64,000 nucleotides of DNA from Thiohalocapsa sp963704155 (GCA_963704155.1 CAVPHF010000007.1:62001-126000); one strand, 5' to 3'. Counted from the first letter of the stretch, positions 54,162 through 63,847 are shown. The notes: generated by a model from the sequence alone, not told the origin. Made by a program: numbers and translations.

Positions 54162-54938
54162 ATGAGTTCCGTTACTTCTCACGAGCTAGCTCCGGTAATA
54201 GCGCGCGCTGCCGTCTGGAGTTTGATCGGAATGATCTATGCTCCGCTCTATGTCGTGCTGCGGGAACTGTTGACCCCAACGCTGGCGGGCTTTTCCGGAT
54301 TGCTGGCCGCGGCAGCGGCCGGCAGCATTGGCGCCGCCTTCTACGGGGCGCGACAGCTTGCGCTGACTGCCAGTGTGATTGGTGTTTGCTCCGCGCTGGT
54401 GCTGCTGATGGCGGTTGGACCTCAGGTCGCGGCCTGGCTGATTGTGGGCTTCGCCGTCTTGCTCAGCCTCATCGCCGGGGCCGCCGTGGATTTTCCGCAC
54501 CGGTGCACCGCGCGGATCGGGCTCAAGTTCCTGATCGGCGGCGGCATGGGCGCCGTCGCCGGTGCCCTGTTGCTTGCCGCAGATCGGCTGGTAGCGTCCT
54601 CGCTGCCGACGGCGGCGGCCGTGGCTTTGCTGGTGTCGGTGACCGGCGTACTCTATGTCGCCGGCATGAATCTGCGCGGCCTGCCGGGACGATCCGGACG
54701 TTCGCGGTTCTGCAGTCTAACCGAGGGCGTTGTGATCGCCGTGATTGCGGTGGTTGTCGCGAATAGTATGGCGGCCTTTGCCGGTCTCTTTGCCGAGGAG
54801 GGGGCTGGCCCCCTGACAGAGGCGCTGGTCGCGACCGCCCATCATCTGCCGTTCGCGCTGCTCGGCGGCATGATCGCCGGCGCCATTACCGGCGGTTTGC
54901 TCGAGCTGTTCGAGTTCGAGTGGGTTGACCGGATTTGA
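54162..54938 (+). CDS. Polytopic membrane protein of unknown function
   Basis: A 258-residue protein with about seven hydrophobic helices, rich in Ala, Gly, Val and Leu, and an acidic C-terminus (LFEFEWVDRI). I recognise no motif or family. It sits between HiPIP and rlmE on the same strand, with a 222-base gap upstream and 124 bases downstream, so no operon partner is evident. Confidence 0.6.
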   Translation: MSSVTSHELAPVIARAAVWSLIGMIYAPLYVVLRELLTPTLAGFSGLLAAAAAGSIGAAFYGARQLALTASVIGVCSALVLLMAVGPQVAAWLIVGFAVLLSLIAGAAVDFPHRCTARIGLKFLIGGGMGAVAGALLLAADRLVASSLPTAAAVALLVSVTGVLYVAGMNLRGLPGRSGRSRFCSLTEGVVIAVIAVVVANSMAAFAGLFAEEGAGPLTEALVATAHHLPFALLGGMIAGAITGGLLELFEFEWVDRI

Positions 54939-55062
54939 GCATGCGCGAGCGTGCCTCGGCGGCCCGCGGCTTCGCAACTTGGCGCTGCACGGCTAGGGCA
55001 TGGGCCGCTCCTCGAGAGAATGCCGGCCGGCTGACAGCCCCGACCACGACCTCCCAGACGGC

Positions 55063-55692
55063 GTGAGCAAGAGCCGCAGCAAGAGCAGCAGGCGCTGGCT
55101 GGATCGACACCTCAGCGACGATTATGTCCAGCGCGCAAGGGCTGAAGGCTACCGTTCCCGCGCCGTCTACAAACTGCTGGAGCTGCAACAGCGCGATCAG
55201 CTGTTGCGAGGCGGGATGCGCGTCGTTGACCTCGGCGCGGCCCCGGGCGGCTGGTCGCAGGTTGCCGTTCGCGCGGTCGGCGGCAGCGGGCGAGTCGTCG
55301 CGTTGGACTTGCTGCCGATGGAGCCCATCGGCGGCGTGGACTTAGTCCAGGGTGACTTCCGCGAGGATGAGATCCTCATTCAACTGAACGCGCTGCTCGG
55401 CGGCGAGCCCCTGGACCTTGTGCTTTCCGACATGGCCCCAAACGTTTCGGGCATGAAGGCGGTCGACCAGCCAAGGTCGATACACCTCGCTGAGCTGGCG
55501 CACGAATTCGCACTCGCCACGCTGAAACCAGGCGGTAGCCTAGTCGTCAAAGTCTTTCATGGGGCGGGCTTCGACGAGATGGTAAAGCTGATGCGAAACC
55601 AGTTCGAACGCGTGGCCAGCCGCAAGCCGAAGGCATCGCGGCCGCAGAGCCGGGAAGTTTATTTGGTGGCAAAAGGGTTCCGGGTCGGTTAA
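55063..55692 (+). CDS. rlmE: 23S rRNA (uridine-2'-O)-methyltransferase
   Basis: Methylates U2552 of 23S rRNA with SAM during large-subunit assembly. A GTG start at 55063 gives 209 residues, the same as E. coli RlmE (FtsJ). N-terminal SSRRWLDRHLSDDYVQRA, the SAM-binding VVDLGAAPGGWSQVA, the catalytic Lys-Asp-Lys-Glu set in LSDMAPN and LVVKVFHG are recognisable. It precedes ftsH, the usual heat-shock pairing. Confidence 0.95.
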   Translation: MSKSRSKSSRRWLDRHLSDDYVQRARAEGYRSRAVYKLLELQQRDQLLRGGMRVVDLGAAPGGWSQVAVRAVGGSGRVVALDLLPMEPIGGVDLVQGDFREDEILIQLNALLGGEPLDLVLSDMAPNVSGMKAVDQPRSIHLAELAHEFALATLKPGGSLVVKVFHGAGFDEMVKLMRNQFERVASRKPKASRPQSREVYLVAKGFRVG

Positions 55693-55774
55693 CGTCCGGT
55701 AGTGACAAGACTGCCGGGTGGCTGACGAGCGCGAATCTCCGCACACCCCCAACCGAGACAAAGAGGCCAATGCC

Positions 55775-57727
55775 GTGAGCGACATGGCGAAAAATCTGAT
55801 TCTATGGGTGGTCATCGCGATCGTGCTGATGTCCGTGTTCAACAATTTCACCGCGACCCAGACGGCGCCGCGCACGACCTCGTACTCGGACTTTATCGAG
55901 CAGGTCCGACAGGGCCAGGTCAAAGAAGTCACGGTCCAAGGCCGGACGATCGAGGGCGTCGGCGAGAACGGGCAGCGCTTCACGACCTACAGCCCCGGCG
56001 ACGACGGTCTGGTCGGCGATCTGCTGAATAACAACGTCGAGATCAAAGCGGCGCCGCCCGAGAAGCCATCGGTGCTGATGCAGATCCTGATTAATTGGTT
56101 CCCGTTGTTTATCCTGATCGGTCTTTGGATCTTCTTCATGCGACAAATGCAGGGTGGGGCCGGAGGCCGCGGGGCCATGTCGTTCGCCAAGAGCCGCGCG
56201 CGCATGCTGAGTGAAGATCAGGTGAAGGTCACATTCGCCGACATGGCAGGTGCGGAAGAGGCCAAGGAAGAGGTGGTCGAGGTGGTCGACTTCCTGAAGG
56301 ATCCATCCAAGTTCCAAAAACTTGGCGGCAAGATCCCGAAGGGCGTGCTAATGGTCGGGCCACCCGGTACCGGCAAGACATTGCTCGCGCGCGCCATCGC
56401 TGGCGAGGCCAAGGTGCCGTTCTTCACCATCTCCGGCTCGGACTTCGTCGAGATGTTCGTCGGCGTCGGTGCCTCTCGTGTGCGCGACATGTTCGAGCAG
56501 GCCAAGAAACACGCGCCTTGCATCATCTTCATCGACGAGATCGATGCGGTCGGCCGGCATCGTGGCGCCGGCTTGGGCGGCGGTCACGACGAGCGCGAGC
56601 AGACTCTCAACCAGCTTCTGGTCGAGATGGACGGCTTCGAGGGCAACGAGGGCGTCATCGTCATTGCTGCCACCAACCGTCCCGATGTGCTCGATCCGGC
56701 GTTGCTGCGTCCGGGCCGATTCGACCGTCAGGTCGTTGTCCCGCTGCCGGACGTGCGCGGTCGCGAGCAGATACTGAAGGTGCACATGCGCAAGGTGCCG
56801 ACCGCGGAAGACGTGGTGGCGTCGGTGATCGCGCGCGGCACGCCGGGCTTTTCCGGTGCCGATTTGGCCAATCTGGTCAACGAGGGGGCGCTATTCGCCG
56901 CCCGCGCCAACAAGCGCCTGGTCGACATGGAGGACCTGGAAAAGGCAAAGGACAAGATCATGATGGGCACCGAGCGGCGCTCGATGGTGATGTCCGACGA
57001 TGAGAAGAAGCTGACCGCTTACCACGAGTCCGGCCACGCTATCGTCGGCCGGCTGGTGCCGCAGCACGATCCGGTCCACAAGGTCAGCATCATCCCGCGC
57101 GGCCGCGCGCTCGGCGTCACGCTGTTCCTGCCCGAGGACGACCGCTTCAGCTACAGCAGACAGCGTCTTGAGAGTTCGATCTCGAGCCTGTTCGGCGGCC
57201 GGATCGCGGAGGAACTGATCTTCGGGGCCGACATGGTGACGACCGGCGCGTCAAATGATATCCAGCGCGCCACGGAGCTCGCGCGCAACATGGTCACGCG
57301 ATGGGGCCTGTCGGACAAACTCGGTCCCCTGACCTACAGTGAGGACGAGCAGGAGGTCTTCCTCGGCCATTCGGTGACTCAGCACAAGTCGGTCTCGGAT
57401 GAGACCTCGCACCTGATCGATAAGGAAGTGCGCAACTTCATCGACCGCAATTACGAGCGCGCCAAGACCATCCTGGTCGACAACGTCGACAAGCTGCATG
57501 CGATGGCCGATGCGCTGCTCAAGTACGAGACCATCGACGCGCATCAGATCAACGACATCATGGAGGGCAAGACGCCGCGCCCGCCGAAGCAGTGGACCAG
57601 TGATGCGTCGCCGCCCCCGGGCAGTGGCAATCCGTCACCAGTGACGGATAAGCCGGCCGCCGACGGCGACAAGAAGGCAGCGGATGGTTCTGCTGGGCCA
57701 ATCGGCGGACCGGCCGGCGAGCACTGA
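55775..57727 (+). CDS. ftsH: ATP-dependent zinc metalloprotease FtsH
   Basis: Membrane AAA+ protease controlling LpxC, sigma-32 and membrane protein quality. Start GTG 55775, preceded by AAGAGG, reading VSDMAKNLILWVV; ATG 55784 is the E. coli-like alternative, while an upstream GTG at 55718 is less supported. Two membrane helices flank a periplasmic domain (about 25-100). The AAA module has GPPGTGKT, FIDEIDA and the second region RPGRFDR. The zinc site is HESGH, with a later Asp in the protease domain. The C-terminus is Pro/Gly/Asp-rich. It precedes folP and glmM. Confidence 0.96.
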   Translation: MSDMAKNLILWVVIAIVLMSVFNNFTATQTAPRTTSYSDFIEQVRQGQVKEVTVQGRTIEGVGENGQRFTTYSPGDDGLVGDLLNNNVEIKAAPPEKPSVLMQILINWFPLFILIGLWIFFMRQMQGGAGGRGAMSFAKSRARMLSEDQVKVTFADMAGAEEAKEEVVEVVDFLKDPSKFQKLGGKIPKGVLMVGPPGTGKTLLARAIAGEAKVPFFTISGSDFVEMFVGVGASRVRDMFEQAKKHAPCIIFIDEIDAVGRHRGAGLGGGHDEREQTLNQLLVEMDGFEGNEGVIVIAATNRPDVLDPALLRPGRFDRQVVVPLPDVRGREQILKVHMRKVPTAEDVVASVIARGTPGFSGADLANLVNEGALFAARANKRLVDMEDLEKAKDKIMMGTERRSMVMSDDEKKLTAYHESGHAIVGRLVPQHDPVHKVSIIPRGRALGVTLFLPEDDRFSYSRQRLESSISSLFGGRIAEELIFGADMVTTGASNDIQRATELARNMVTRWGLSDKLGPLTYSEDEQEVFLGHSVTQHKSVSDETSHLIDKEVRNFIDRNYERAKTILVDNVDKLHAMADALLKYETIDAHQINDIMEGKTPRPPKQWTSDASPPPGSGNPSPVTDKPAADGDKKAADGSAGPIGGPAGEH

Positions 57728-57811
57728 TCCGGCGCCTGACCCAGGATGATCAGCCGGCCGCGGTCCCTGTCAGGCCGCGTGTCGGCGAGTAACCGAGGAA
57801 CCACGGCCTCC

Positions 57812-58654
57812 ATGATGCTCGATTGCGGCGGGCGACTGCTCGACCTCACCGCGCCACGCGTCATGGGTGTACTCAATGTCACCCCCGACTCCTTCTCGGA
57901 CGGGGGTGTTTTTTTTGCGCCCGATGCTGCTCTGCGTCGGGTCGAGCGCATGCTCGAGGAGGGCGCCGACTTGATCGACGTCGGCGGCGAATCAACCCGG
58001 CCCGGCGCGGCGGATGTCGATGCCGACGAAGAACGGCGGCGGGTCGTTCCGGTGATCGACGCCATCGCCCGGCGGTTCGCTGTTCCTATTGCGATCGACA
58101 GCTCCAAGGCAGACGTCATGCGGGCGGCGGCGGACGTCGGCGCCGGCCTGATCAATGATGTGCGCGCGCTGCGCGAGCCGGGTGCACTTACCGCGGCACG
58201 GGCAACCGGTCTTCCAGTCTGTCTTATGCATATGCAGGGCAGCCCCCGCACAATGCAGCATGCCCCGCACTATGACGATGTGCTCGCCGACGTGATGAGT
58301 TTCCTAGAGCAGCGGCTACGCGTGTGCGAGGCGGCCGGCTTGTCGCGCGAGCGATTGTTGGTGGATCCCGGCTTTGGCTTTGGCAAGCGCTTGGCGCATA
58401 ATCTCGCGCTTTTGGCTGGATTGCAGCGGCTCTCTGGTTTGCGTGTGCCGATCCTGGTCGGATTGTCGCGCAAATCGATGCTCGGCAGCATCACCGGTCG
58501 GGACGTCGGCGAGCGTGGCGCGGCCAGCGTCGCGGCCGCGATGCTCGCCGCGCAGCGCGGGGCTGTGATACTGCGGGTGCACGATGTCGCGGAGACGGTC
58601 GACGCGCTGAAGGTGATGGCTGCCGTTTCCGGCGCCGAGCCCGAGCATCGCTAG
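57812..58654 (+). CDS. folP: Dihydropteroate synthase
   Basis: Folate pathway enzyme joining pterin diphosphate and p-aminobenzoate; target of sulfonamides. Start at 57812 gives 280 residues (E. coli 282), preferred over ATG 57746. Signature VMGVLNVTPDSFSDGG lies near residue 20, then DVGGESTRPGA, the INDVRAL strand, LMHMQGSPRTMQ and DPGFGFGK. A T8 run (57908-57915) lies inside the codons after the signature and is a potential slippage site. Standard position between ftsH and glmM. Confidence 0.95.
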   Translation: MMLDCGGRLLDLTAPRVMGVLNVTPDSFSDGGVFFAPDAALRRVERMLEEGADLIDVGGESTRPGAADVDADEERRRVVPVIDAIARRFAVPIAIDSSKADVMRAAADVGAGLINDVRALREPGALTAARATGLPVCLMHMQGSPRTMQHAPHYDDVLADVMSFLEQRLRVCEAAGLSRERLLVDPGFGFGKRLAHNLALLAGLQRLSGLRVPILVGLSRKSMLGSITGRDVGERGAASVAAAMLAAQRGAVILRVHDVAETVDALKVMAAVSGAEPEHR

Positions 58655-58728
58655 TCCGGCCAGGTCTCTGTGCGCACCATTGTGTGCGGTACTCTGTGCA
58701 CCGATCCGCCTTTGTCGAGGAGTAGAGC

Positions 58729-60069
58729 GTGGCGCAAAAATATTTTGGTACCGATGGCATCCGTGGCAGGGTGGGCGACCCCACCATCAGTCCGGACTTC
58801 GTGGTCAAGTTGGGCTGGGCGGCTGGCCGTGTACTTGGCGGCGAAAAGGGCGGTAAGGTACTGATTGGAAAGGATACCCGAATCTCGGGCTATATGTTCG
58901 AATCGGCGTTGGAGGCTGGTCTTGTGGCCTCGGGCGTCGACATCCGGCTGCTCGGTCCGATGCCGACACCAGGCGTCGCCTATCTCACCCGCACCTTCCG
59001 CGCCGCCGCCGGCATCGTCATCACCGCATCCCACAATCCATACGACGACAACGGCATCAAGTTTTTCTCCGCCGATGGCGACAAGCTGCCGGACGATGTC
59101 GAGTTGGCAATCGAGGCCGAGATCGATCGTCCGCTGCGGACCGTGGACGCCGCCCGCCTTGGTAAGGTCAAGCGGATCGAGGATGCCGCCGGACGCTACA
59201 TCGAATTCTGCAAGGGCACCATCCCGGCGTCCATGTCGTTCGCCGGCTTGAAGATCGTCATCGACTGCGCGCACGGCGCGACCTACAACATCGCCCCTTA
59301 CGTGTTCGAGGAACTCGGCGCCAATGTCGTTACCATCGGCGCGGCGCCGGACGGCTTCAACATCAACCGCGATGTCGGGTCAACCAAGCCGGAGTTGCTG
59401 GCACAGAAGGTGTTGGAGCAGGGCGCCGACCTCGGCATCGCCTTCGATGGCGACGGTGATCGGCTGATGATGGTGGATGCCTCCGGGCAGGTCATCGACG
59501 GCGATGCGTTGATCTACATCATCGCCAAGTCGCGGCTCGAGGCAGGGCATCTCAACGGCCCAGTGGTGGGTACCTTGATGAGCAACCTCGGCCTGGAGCT
59601 GGCGCTGCGCGGACTCGATATCGGCTTCGATCGCACCAATGTCGGCGACCGGTACATCATCGAGCATTTGAAACGAACGGGCGGCGTGCTTGGTGGCGAG
59701 CCCTCCGGCCATATCATCTGTCGCGACCGGACCTCGACCGGCGACGGCATCGTGGCGGCGCTGCAGGTCCTCGCGGCCTTGCACCAAGCCGGCTGTGGTC
59801 TGTCTGATGCCTGCCGAGACGTGGAGCGGTACCCACAGGTGCTGGTCAACGTGCGCCTCGAGCGCCGCATGGACCTCAAGGTCCTGCCAGGGGTTCAGGC
59901 TGCCGTGCGTGCGGCTGAGAATGAGCTCGGCGAACAGGGTCGGGTGCTGCTGCGCCCGTCCGGCACCGAGCCGGTGGTGCGCGTCATGGTGGAGGGTGTC
60001 GACCCCGCGCAGGTGCAGCGCCTCGCTCAGCAGCTTGCCGACACGGTACGTGCCGAAATCGGCGTCTAA
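58729..60069 (+). CDS. glmM: Phosphoglucosamine mutase
   Basis: Interconverts glucosamine 6- and 1-phosphate for UDP-GlcNAc. GTG start after GAGGAG; 446 residues. Active-site phosphoserine is Ser101 in TASHNPYDDNG; metal loop is FDGDGDRLM; sugar-binding GGEPSGHI and phosphate-binding RPSGTEPVVRVM complete the set. Feeds peptidoglycan and lipid A pathways encoded at the start of the window. Confidence 0.97.
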   Translation: MAQKYFGTDGIRGRVGDPTISPDFVVKLGWAAGRVLGGEKGGKVLIGKDTRISGYMFESALEAGLVASGVDIRLLGPMPTPGVAYLTRTFRAAAGIVITASHNPYDDNGIKFFSADGDKLPDDVELAIEAEIDRPLRTVDAARLGKVKRIEDAAGRYIEFCKGTIPASMSFAGLKIVIDCAHGATYNIAPYVFEELGANVVTIGAAPDGFNINRDVGSTKPELLAQKVLEQGADLGIAFDGDGDRLMMVDASGQVIDGDALIYIIAKSRLEAGHLNGPVVGTLMSNLGLELALRGLDIGFDRTNVGDRYIIEHLKRTGGVLGGEPSGHIICRDRTSTGDGIVAALQVLAALHQAGCGLSDACRDVERYPQVLVNVRLERRMDLKVLPGVQAAVRAAENELGEQGRVLLRPSGTEPVVRVMVEGVDPAQVQRLAQQLADTVRAEIGV

Positions 60070-60097
60070 GGCGATTTCTGTCGAACAGGACTGATCG

Positions 60098-61468
60098 ATG
60101 TCAACCACGACCTCAATCCACGGAATGTGGTCATCGCGGCTTGCCTTCATCCTTGCCGCCACCGGTTCCGCCGTCGGTCTCGGCAACATCTGGCGCTTTC
60201 CTTATACCGCTGGTGAGTACGGTGGCGGTGCCTTCGTACTGATCTATCTGCTCTGCGTGGCCGCGATTGGTGTTCCGATCATGATGGCCGAGATCATGCT
60301 CGGAAGACGTGGCCGACAGAGCCCGATCAATACCATGCGTGCGCTGGTGCGGCAGGAGGGCGCGGCGCCCGCGTGGCAACTGCTGGGCTGGATGGGTATC
60401 GTCGCGGGCGTGCTGATCCTGTCGTTTTATAGCGTGATTGCTGGTTGGACGCTGGCCTATGTGTTTCGCGCCGGCAGCGGCGCCTTTACCGGCATCAATG
60501 GCGACGAGGCCGGAGCGATGTTCAACGCCCTGATCGCCGACCCCGAGCGGCTGCTCGCCTGGCACACCATCTTTATGGTGTTGTCGGTGTTGGTGGTCGC
60601 GCGTGGTGTCGCAAGCGGACTGGAGCGGGCCGTGCGCTTTTTGATGCCGGCGCTGTTCCTGCTTTTGGTGGTCATGGTGATCTACGCGGCACGGGCCGGG
60701 GATTTCGCCGCCGGGCTGAGCTACATGTTCGCACCCGATTTCGACAAGCTGGGCGCCCATGCTGGCGAAGCGGTCCTGAGCGCCATGGGGCAGGCATTTT
60801 TCAGTCTCAGTCTCGGCATGGGCGCCATCATGATCTATGGCTCCTATCTGAACAGTCAGGCAGCGATTGGTCAGAATGCAATGATCATCGCCTTCATGGA
60901 CACTATCGTCGCGCTGCTCGCCGGCCTGGCTATCTTCCCTATCGTCTTCGCGCAGGGTCTGGCGCCCGACAGCGGCCCGGGATTGATCTTTCAAACACTG
61001 CCGATCGCCTTCGGCCAGATGCCCGGCGGCGTGTTCTTTGGCCTGCTGTTCTTCGTGCTGCTGGTGTTCGCGGCCTGGACCTCGGCCATCTCTCTGCTGG
61101 AGCCAATGGTTGCTCTCCTGGTCGAGAACCTTGGCTTCAGCCGCGTGCGTGCAGCATCTTTGGCGGGGCTAGGTGTCTGGCTGCTCGGCATCGCCTGTCT
61201 GTTGTCGCTTAATGCCTGGTCCGGCTTCACCGTGTTCGGCAAAGGCATCCTGGACTTGTTCGACTATGTCACGGCCAACCTGTTGTTGCCGATCGGCGGT
61301 GTCCTGATCGCGGTCTTCGCCGGCTGGATCATGCGCAGCTCCTCGGTGCGCGACGAGCTGGGCTTCGAATCACAGGCGCTTGCCTACCGTGTTTGGTCGG
61401 TGCTGATCCGTTACGTTGCGCCCGCTGGTGTGATCCTGGTGTTCCTGCATGCAATTGGGTTGATTTGA
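60098..61468 (+). CDS. Sodium-dependent transporter of the NSS/SLC6 family
   Basis: Inner-membrane Na+ symporter, 456 residues with about 11-12 helices. The TM1 signature SRLAFILAATGSAVGLGNIW and RFPYTAGEYGGGAFVLIYL match the neurotransmitter:sodium symporter family (LeuT, TnaT type), which transports amino acids. The substrate is not determinable. It lies 28 bases after glmM, where tpiA or secG often occur. Confidence 0.9.
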   Translation: MSTTTSIHGMWSSRLAFILAATGSAVGLGNIWRFPYTAGEYGGGAFVLIYLLCVAAIGVPIMMAEIMLGRRGRQSPINTMRALVRQEGAAPAWQLLGWMGIVAGVLILSFYSVIAGWTLAYVFRAGSGAFTGINGDEAGAMFNALIADPERLLAWHTIFMVLSVLVVARGVASGLERAVRFLMPALFLLLVVMVIYAARAGDFAAGLSYMFAPDFDKLGAHAGEAVLSAMGQAFFSLSLGMGAIMIYGSYLNSQAAIGQNAMIIAFMDTIVALLAGLAIFPIVFAQGLAPDSGPGLIFQTLPIAFGQMPGGVFFGLLFFVLLVFAAWTSAISLLEPMVALLVENLGFSRVRAASLAGLGVWLLGIACLLSLNAWSGFTVFGKGILDLFDYVTANLLLPIGGVLIAVFAGWIMRSSSVRDELGFESQALAYRVWSVLIRYVAPAGVILVFLHAIGLI

Positions 61469-61469
61469 C

Positions 61470-61904
61470 GTGCCTGTCGTAAAGAAGAGTGCTCTCGTTC
61501 GGCATTCGGCGGAGCAGATGTTCCGTCTCGTCGCCGATGTCGAGGGCTATCCGAAATTCCTGCCGTGGTGCCATTCCACCGAACTGCTGTCGCGCAGCGA
61601 TGATCAGTTGTGTGGCCGCATCGAGGTCGCGCGGCTCGGCGTGCGGCAGGTGTTCTCCACCTGTAACCGCATCGATCCGCCGCACCGAATGCAGATTGAT
61701 CTGATGGACGGGCCCTTTCGCAAGTTGACTGGGGCTTGGACCTTCAAGGCGCTGCGCGCGGATGCCTGCAAGGTAGAATTGGAGATGGACTTCGAGTTTT
61801 CCGGCCGACTTATCGACAAGGCATTCGGCGGCGTCTTCGGTCAGATCGCGAACTCGCTGGTCGACGCCTTCTGTAAACGAGCGGATGAGGTGTACGGTGA
61901 CTGA
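61470..61904 (+). CDS. ratA: RatA-like START-domain protein
   Basis: Ribosome-associated toxin A homologue (YfjG; also called coenzyme Q-binding protein), 144 residues with a GTG start one base after the transporter stop. START/polyketide-cyclase fold: SALVRHSAEQMFRLVADVEG, then YPKFLPWCHST, and the C-terminal helix GGVFGQIANSLVDAFCKRA. In E. coli RatA blocks subunit association. Overlaps rnfH by eight bases, the conserved ratA-rnfH pair. Confidence 0.92.
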   Translation: MPVVKKSALVRHSAEQMFRLVADVEGYPKFLPWCHSTELLSRSDDQLCGRIEVARLGVRQVFSTCNRIDPPHRMQIDLMDGPFRKLTGAWTFKALRADACKVELEMDFEFSGRLIDKAFGGVFGQIANSLVDAFCKRADEVYGD

Positions 61905-62229
61905 GCAGCAGGTTAACGCTGAGATCGTTTATGCAAGAGAACGGCAGCAGGCGCTGCTCAAGGTGCAAGGGCCGCAGGGTCTGACCGTGGGCGACGCCAT
62001 CGAGCGCTCCGGTATCCTGACGCGCTTTCCCGAGATCGACCTGGCGGTCAACAAGGTCGGCATCTTCGGCAAGCTGACCAAGCTCGATCAGCCGTTGCAA
62101 AGCGGCGATCGGGTCGAGATCTATCTGCCGTTGATCGCCGACCCGAAGCAAGCCCGTAAGGACCGCGCCGCCGAAGACAGGTCAGCGGCCAAGACGTCGG
62201 CGCCGGCCAGCGCCAAGACACGCGCCTAG
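61897..62229 (+). CDS. rnfH: RnfH family ubiquitin-like protein
   Basis: Small beta-grasp protein (ThiS/MoaD-like) of 110 residues; GTG start at 61897 with GAGG six bases before. Core: AEIVYARERQQALLKVQGPQ, the LTVGDAIERSGIL helix, VGIFGKLTKLDQPLQSGDRV, EIYLPLIADPKQARK. The tail is Lys/Ala/Ser-rich and low in complexity. Function is unclear; it is co-transcribed with ratA in many proteobacteria. Confidence 0.92.
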   Translation: MTEQQVNAEIVYARERQQALLKVQGPQGLTVGDAIERSGILTRFPEIDLAVNKVGIFGKLTKLDQPLQSGDRVEIYLPLIADPKQARKDRAAEDRSAAKTSAPASAKTRA

Positions 62230-62301
62230 AAAGCTTCCGAACCCACCGGCCTCGCGCGACGGCCTTGTTCCCAACCGCTCAGGCAATCGACAGCGGACAC
62301 C

Positions 62302-62790
62302 TCAGTCCGCGGTCTCGACGCCGATGGTGTTAAGCGCCTTATTGATGAGTCCGCGGTTGTCCTTCCAATCCGGCACCTTTACGACGAGTTCACGCTCGTC
62401 TTCGACGTCGACAGCTCGGCTTGGATTGGGCTGCATCGCCCCTTGGATTCTCGAGAGTGAATCTTCCTCGAAAAACAGCGTCAAGCGTCTGGTCTGCATC
62501 GGTTCGTGACCGCGCCGGATGGTGTATGTGTAGTCCCAGCGGTCGGTGTGAAACATGTCGGTCAGCAATGGTGTGCCGAGCAGATAGCGTATTTGGCTCC
62601 TGCTCATGCCGAGATCGACCTGGTCGACCATCTCTTCGGTGATGATGTTCCCCTGCTGCACCGTCATCTTGTAGACGAACGGCAGGTCCGCCAACATTGG
62701 GCTGCGATACGCGTCCTCCTTCTCCTTGCGTGCGCAGCCAGCAACCGCGGCGAGGGACAGGACTGCGAGAAGAATGAGAAGCTTTCGCAT
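62302..62790 (-). CDS. bamE: Outer-membrane assembly lipoprotein BamE
   Basis: Small BAM-complex lipoprotein. Signal peptide with lipobox AVAGC (Cys at residue 19). SmpA/OmlA domain: GNIITEEMVDQVDLGMSRSQ, the LLGTPLLTDMFHTDRWDYTY core and LTLFFEEDSLSRI. At 162 residues it is longer than E. coli BamE (113) by a C-terminal extension (VKVPDWKDNRGLI). Convergent with ratA-rnfH and divergent from fur, a conserved neighbourhood. Confidence 0.94.
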   Translation of the reverse strand: MRKLLILLAVLSLAAVAGCARKEKEDAYRSPMLADLPFVYKMTVQQGNIITEEMVDQVDLGMSRSQIRYLLGTPLLTDMFHTDRWDYTYTIRRGHEPMQTRRLTLFFEEDSLSRIQGAMQPNPSRAVDVEDERELVVKVPDWKDNRGLINKALNTIGVETAD

Positions 62791-62876
62791 CTATCTGCTA
62801 TAACGGAGCAATTGACCAAGCCCGCTATCTTACCCCAGTCACGGGCGACGATTCATCGAACAGGCGGTATGCAGAA

Positions 62877-63311
62877 ATGGAAAACCAGCAAATCAAGCAG
62901 GCGGGCCTCAAGGTGACCCTGCCGCGGGTCAAGATTCTGAACGTGCTAGAGAACAATGCCCAGAGGCACCTGAGCGCCGAGGATGTCTATAAGGAGCTGC
63001 TCAGCGCGGGCGAGGAAATCGGACTGGCCACGGTCTATCGGGTGCTGACCCAGTTCGAAGGGGCCGGCATGGTCTGCCGGCATCACTTCGAAGGCGGACA
63101 GGCGGTGTTCGAGCTCAACCGCGGCGGTCACCATGATCATCTGGTTTGCATCAAATGCGGAACCGTGGTCGAGTTCGTCGAGGAGGTGATCGAGGAGCGA
63201 CAGCGCGCCATTGCGCAAGATCACGGATTCCGGATCGAGGATCACTCCCTCGTCATTTACGGCGTTTGTCCGGAGTGTCAGGGCGGGCAGGGCGGCGAGG
63301 CCCTCGCTTGA
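62877..63311 (+). CDS. fur: Ferric uptake regulator Fur
   Basis: Iron-dependent repressor, 144 residues. The winged helix shows LKVTLPRVKILNVLE, HLSAEDVYKELL and GLATVYRVLTQFEGAGMV. The dimerisation domain keeps the metal ligands in HHDHLVCIKCG and the late CPEC pair, with the His/Glu set HFEGGQAVFEL. Located beside bamE, the usual gammaproteobacterial position; no anti-sense overlap. Confidence 0.96.
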   Translation: MENQQIKQAGLKVTLPRVKILNVLENNAQRHLSAEDVYKELLSAGEEIGLATVYRVLTQFEGAGMVCRHHFEGGQAVFELNRGGHHDHLVCIKCGTVVEFVEEVIEERQRAIAQDHGFRIEDHSLVIYGVCPECQGGQGGEALA

Positions 63312-63354
63312 CCTCTGCCGGGTGCTCCGATCCCCATTGATCTGGCCGACTGCC

Positions 63355-63837
63355 ATGCCCGAGCCACGGATCACCATCGATCTGGATACGCAGCGTTTGA
63401 GTCTCAGCGACGGCGAGGCCTTGGCGCGCGTCTATGCTGTCTCGACCGGACTCAATGGCGCCGGCGAGCGTAACGGCAGCGGCCGCACCCCGCGTGGTCT
63501 GCACCGGGTACGCATGAAGATCGGTGACAACTGCGTTCCGGGCACTGTGTTCCGGGCTCGCCGCCCAACAGGTGAAGTGTATTGCCACGCGCTGGCGACC
63601 AGGTGGCCCGACCGTGATTGGATACTGACGAGGATTCTCTGGCTCACTGGAGTCGAGCCGGGAAGAAACCGTGGCGGCGAGGTCGACACCTTTCGTCGCT
63701 ACATTTACATCCATGGCTGCTCGCCCGCCGAACCGATGGGTGAGCCTCGCTCACATGGTTGCATCCGCATGCGTGACCTGGACCTGATCGAGCTGTTCGA
63801 ACTGGCGCCCGCCGGCACCCTGGTCGAGATCCGCTGA
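63355..63837 (+). CDS. L,D-transpeptidase (YkuD-domain protein)
   Basis: A 160-residue L,D-transpeptidase domain protein. The start at 63355 begins PEPRITIDLDTQRLSL; longer frames overlap fur. The catalytic block is YIYIHGCSPAEPMGEPRSHG followed by CIRM, with the nucleophilic Cys and paired His. No signal peptide is visible, so it may act before export or rely on another route; a missed upstream start is possible. It probably forms meso-diaminopimelate cross-links or binds lipoproteins to murein. Confidence 0.82.
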   Translation: MPEPRITIDLDTQRLSLSDGEALARVYAVSTGLNGAGERNGSGRTPRGLHRVRMKIGDNCVPGTVFRARRPTGEVYCHALATRWPDRDWILTRILWLTGVEPGRNRGGEVDTFRRYIYIHGCSPAEPMGEPRSHGCIRMRDLDLIELFELAPAGTLVEIR

Positions 63838-63847
63838 GGCGCCGGCC

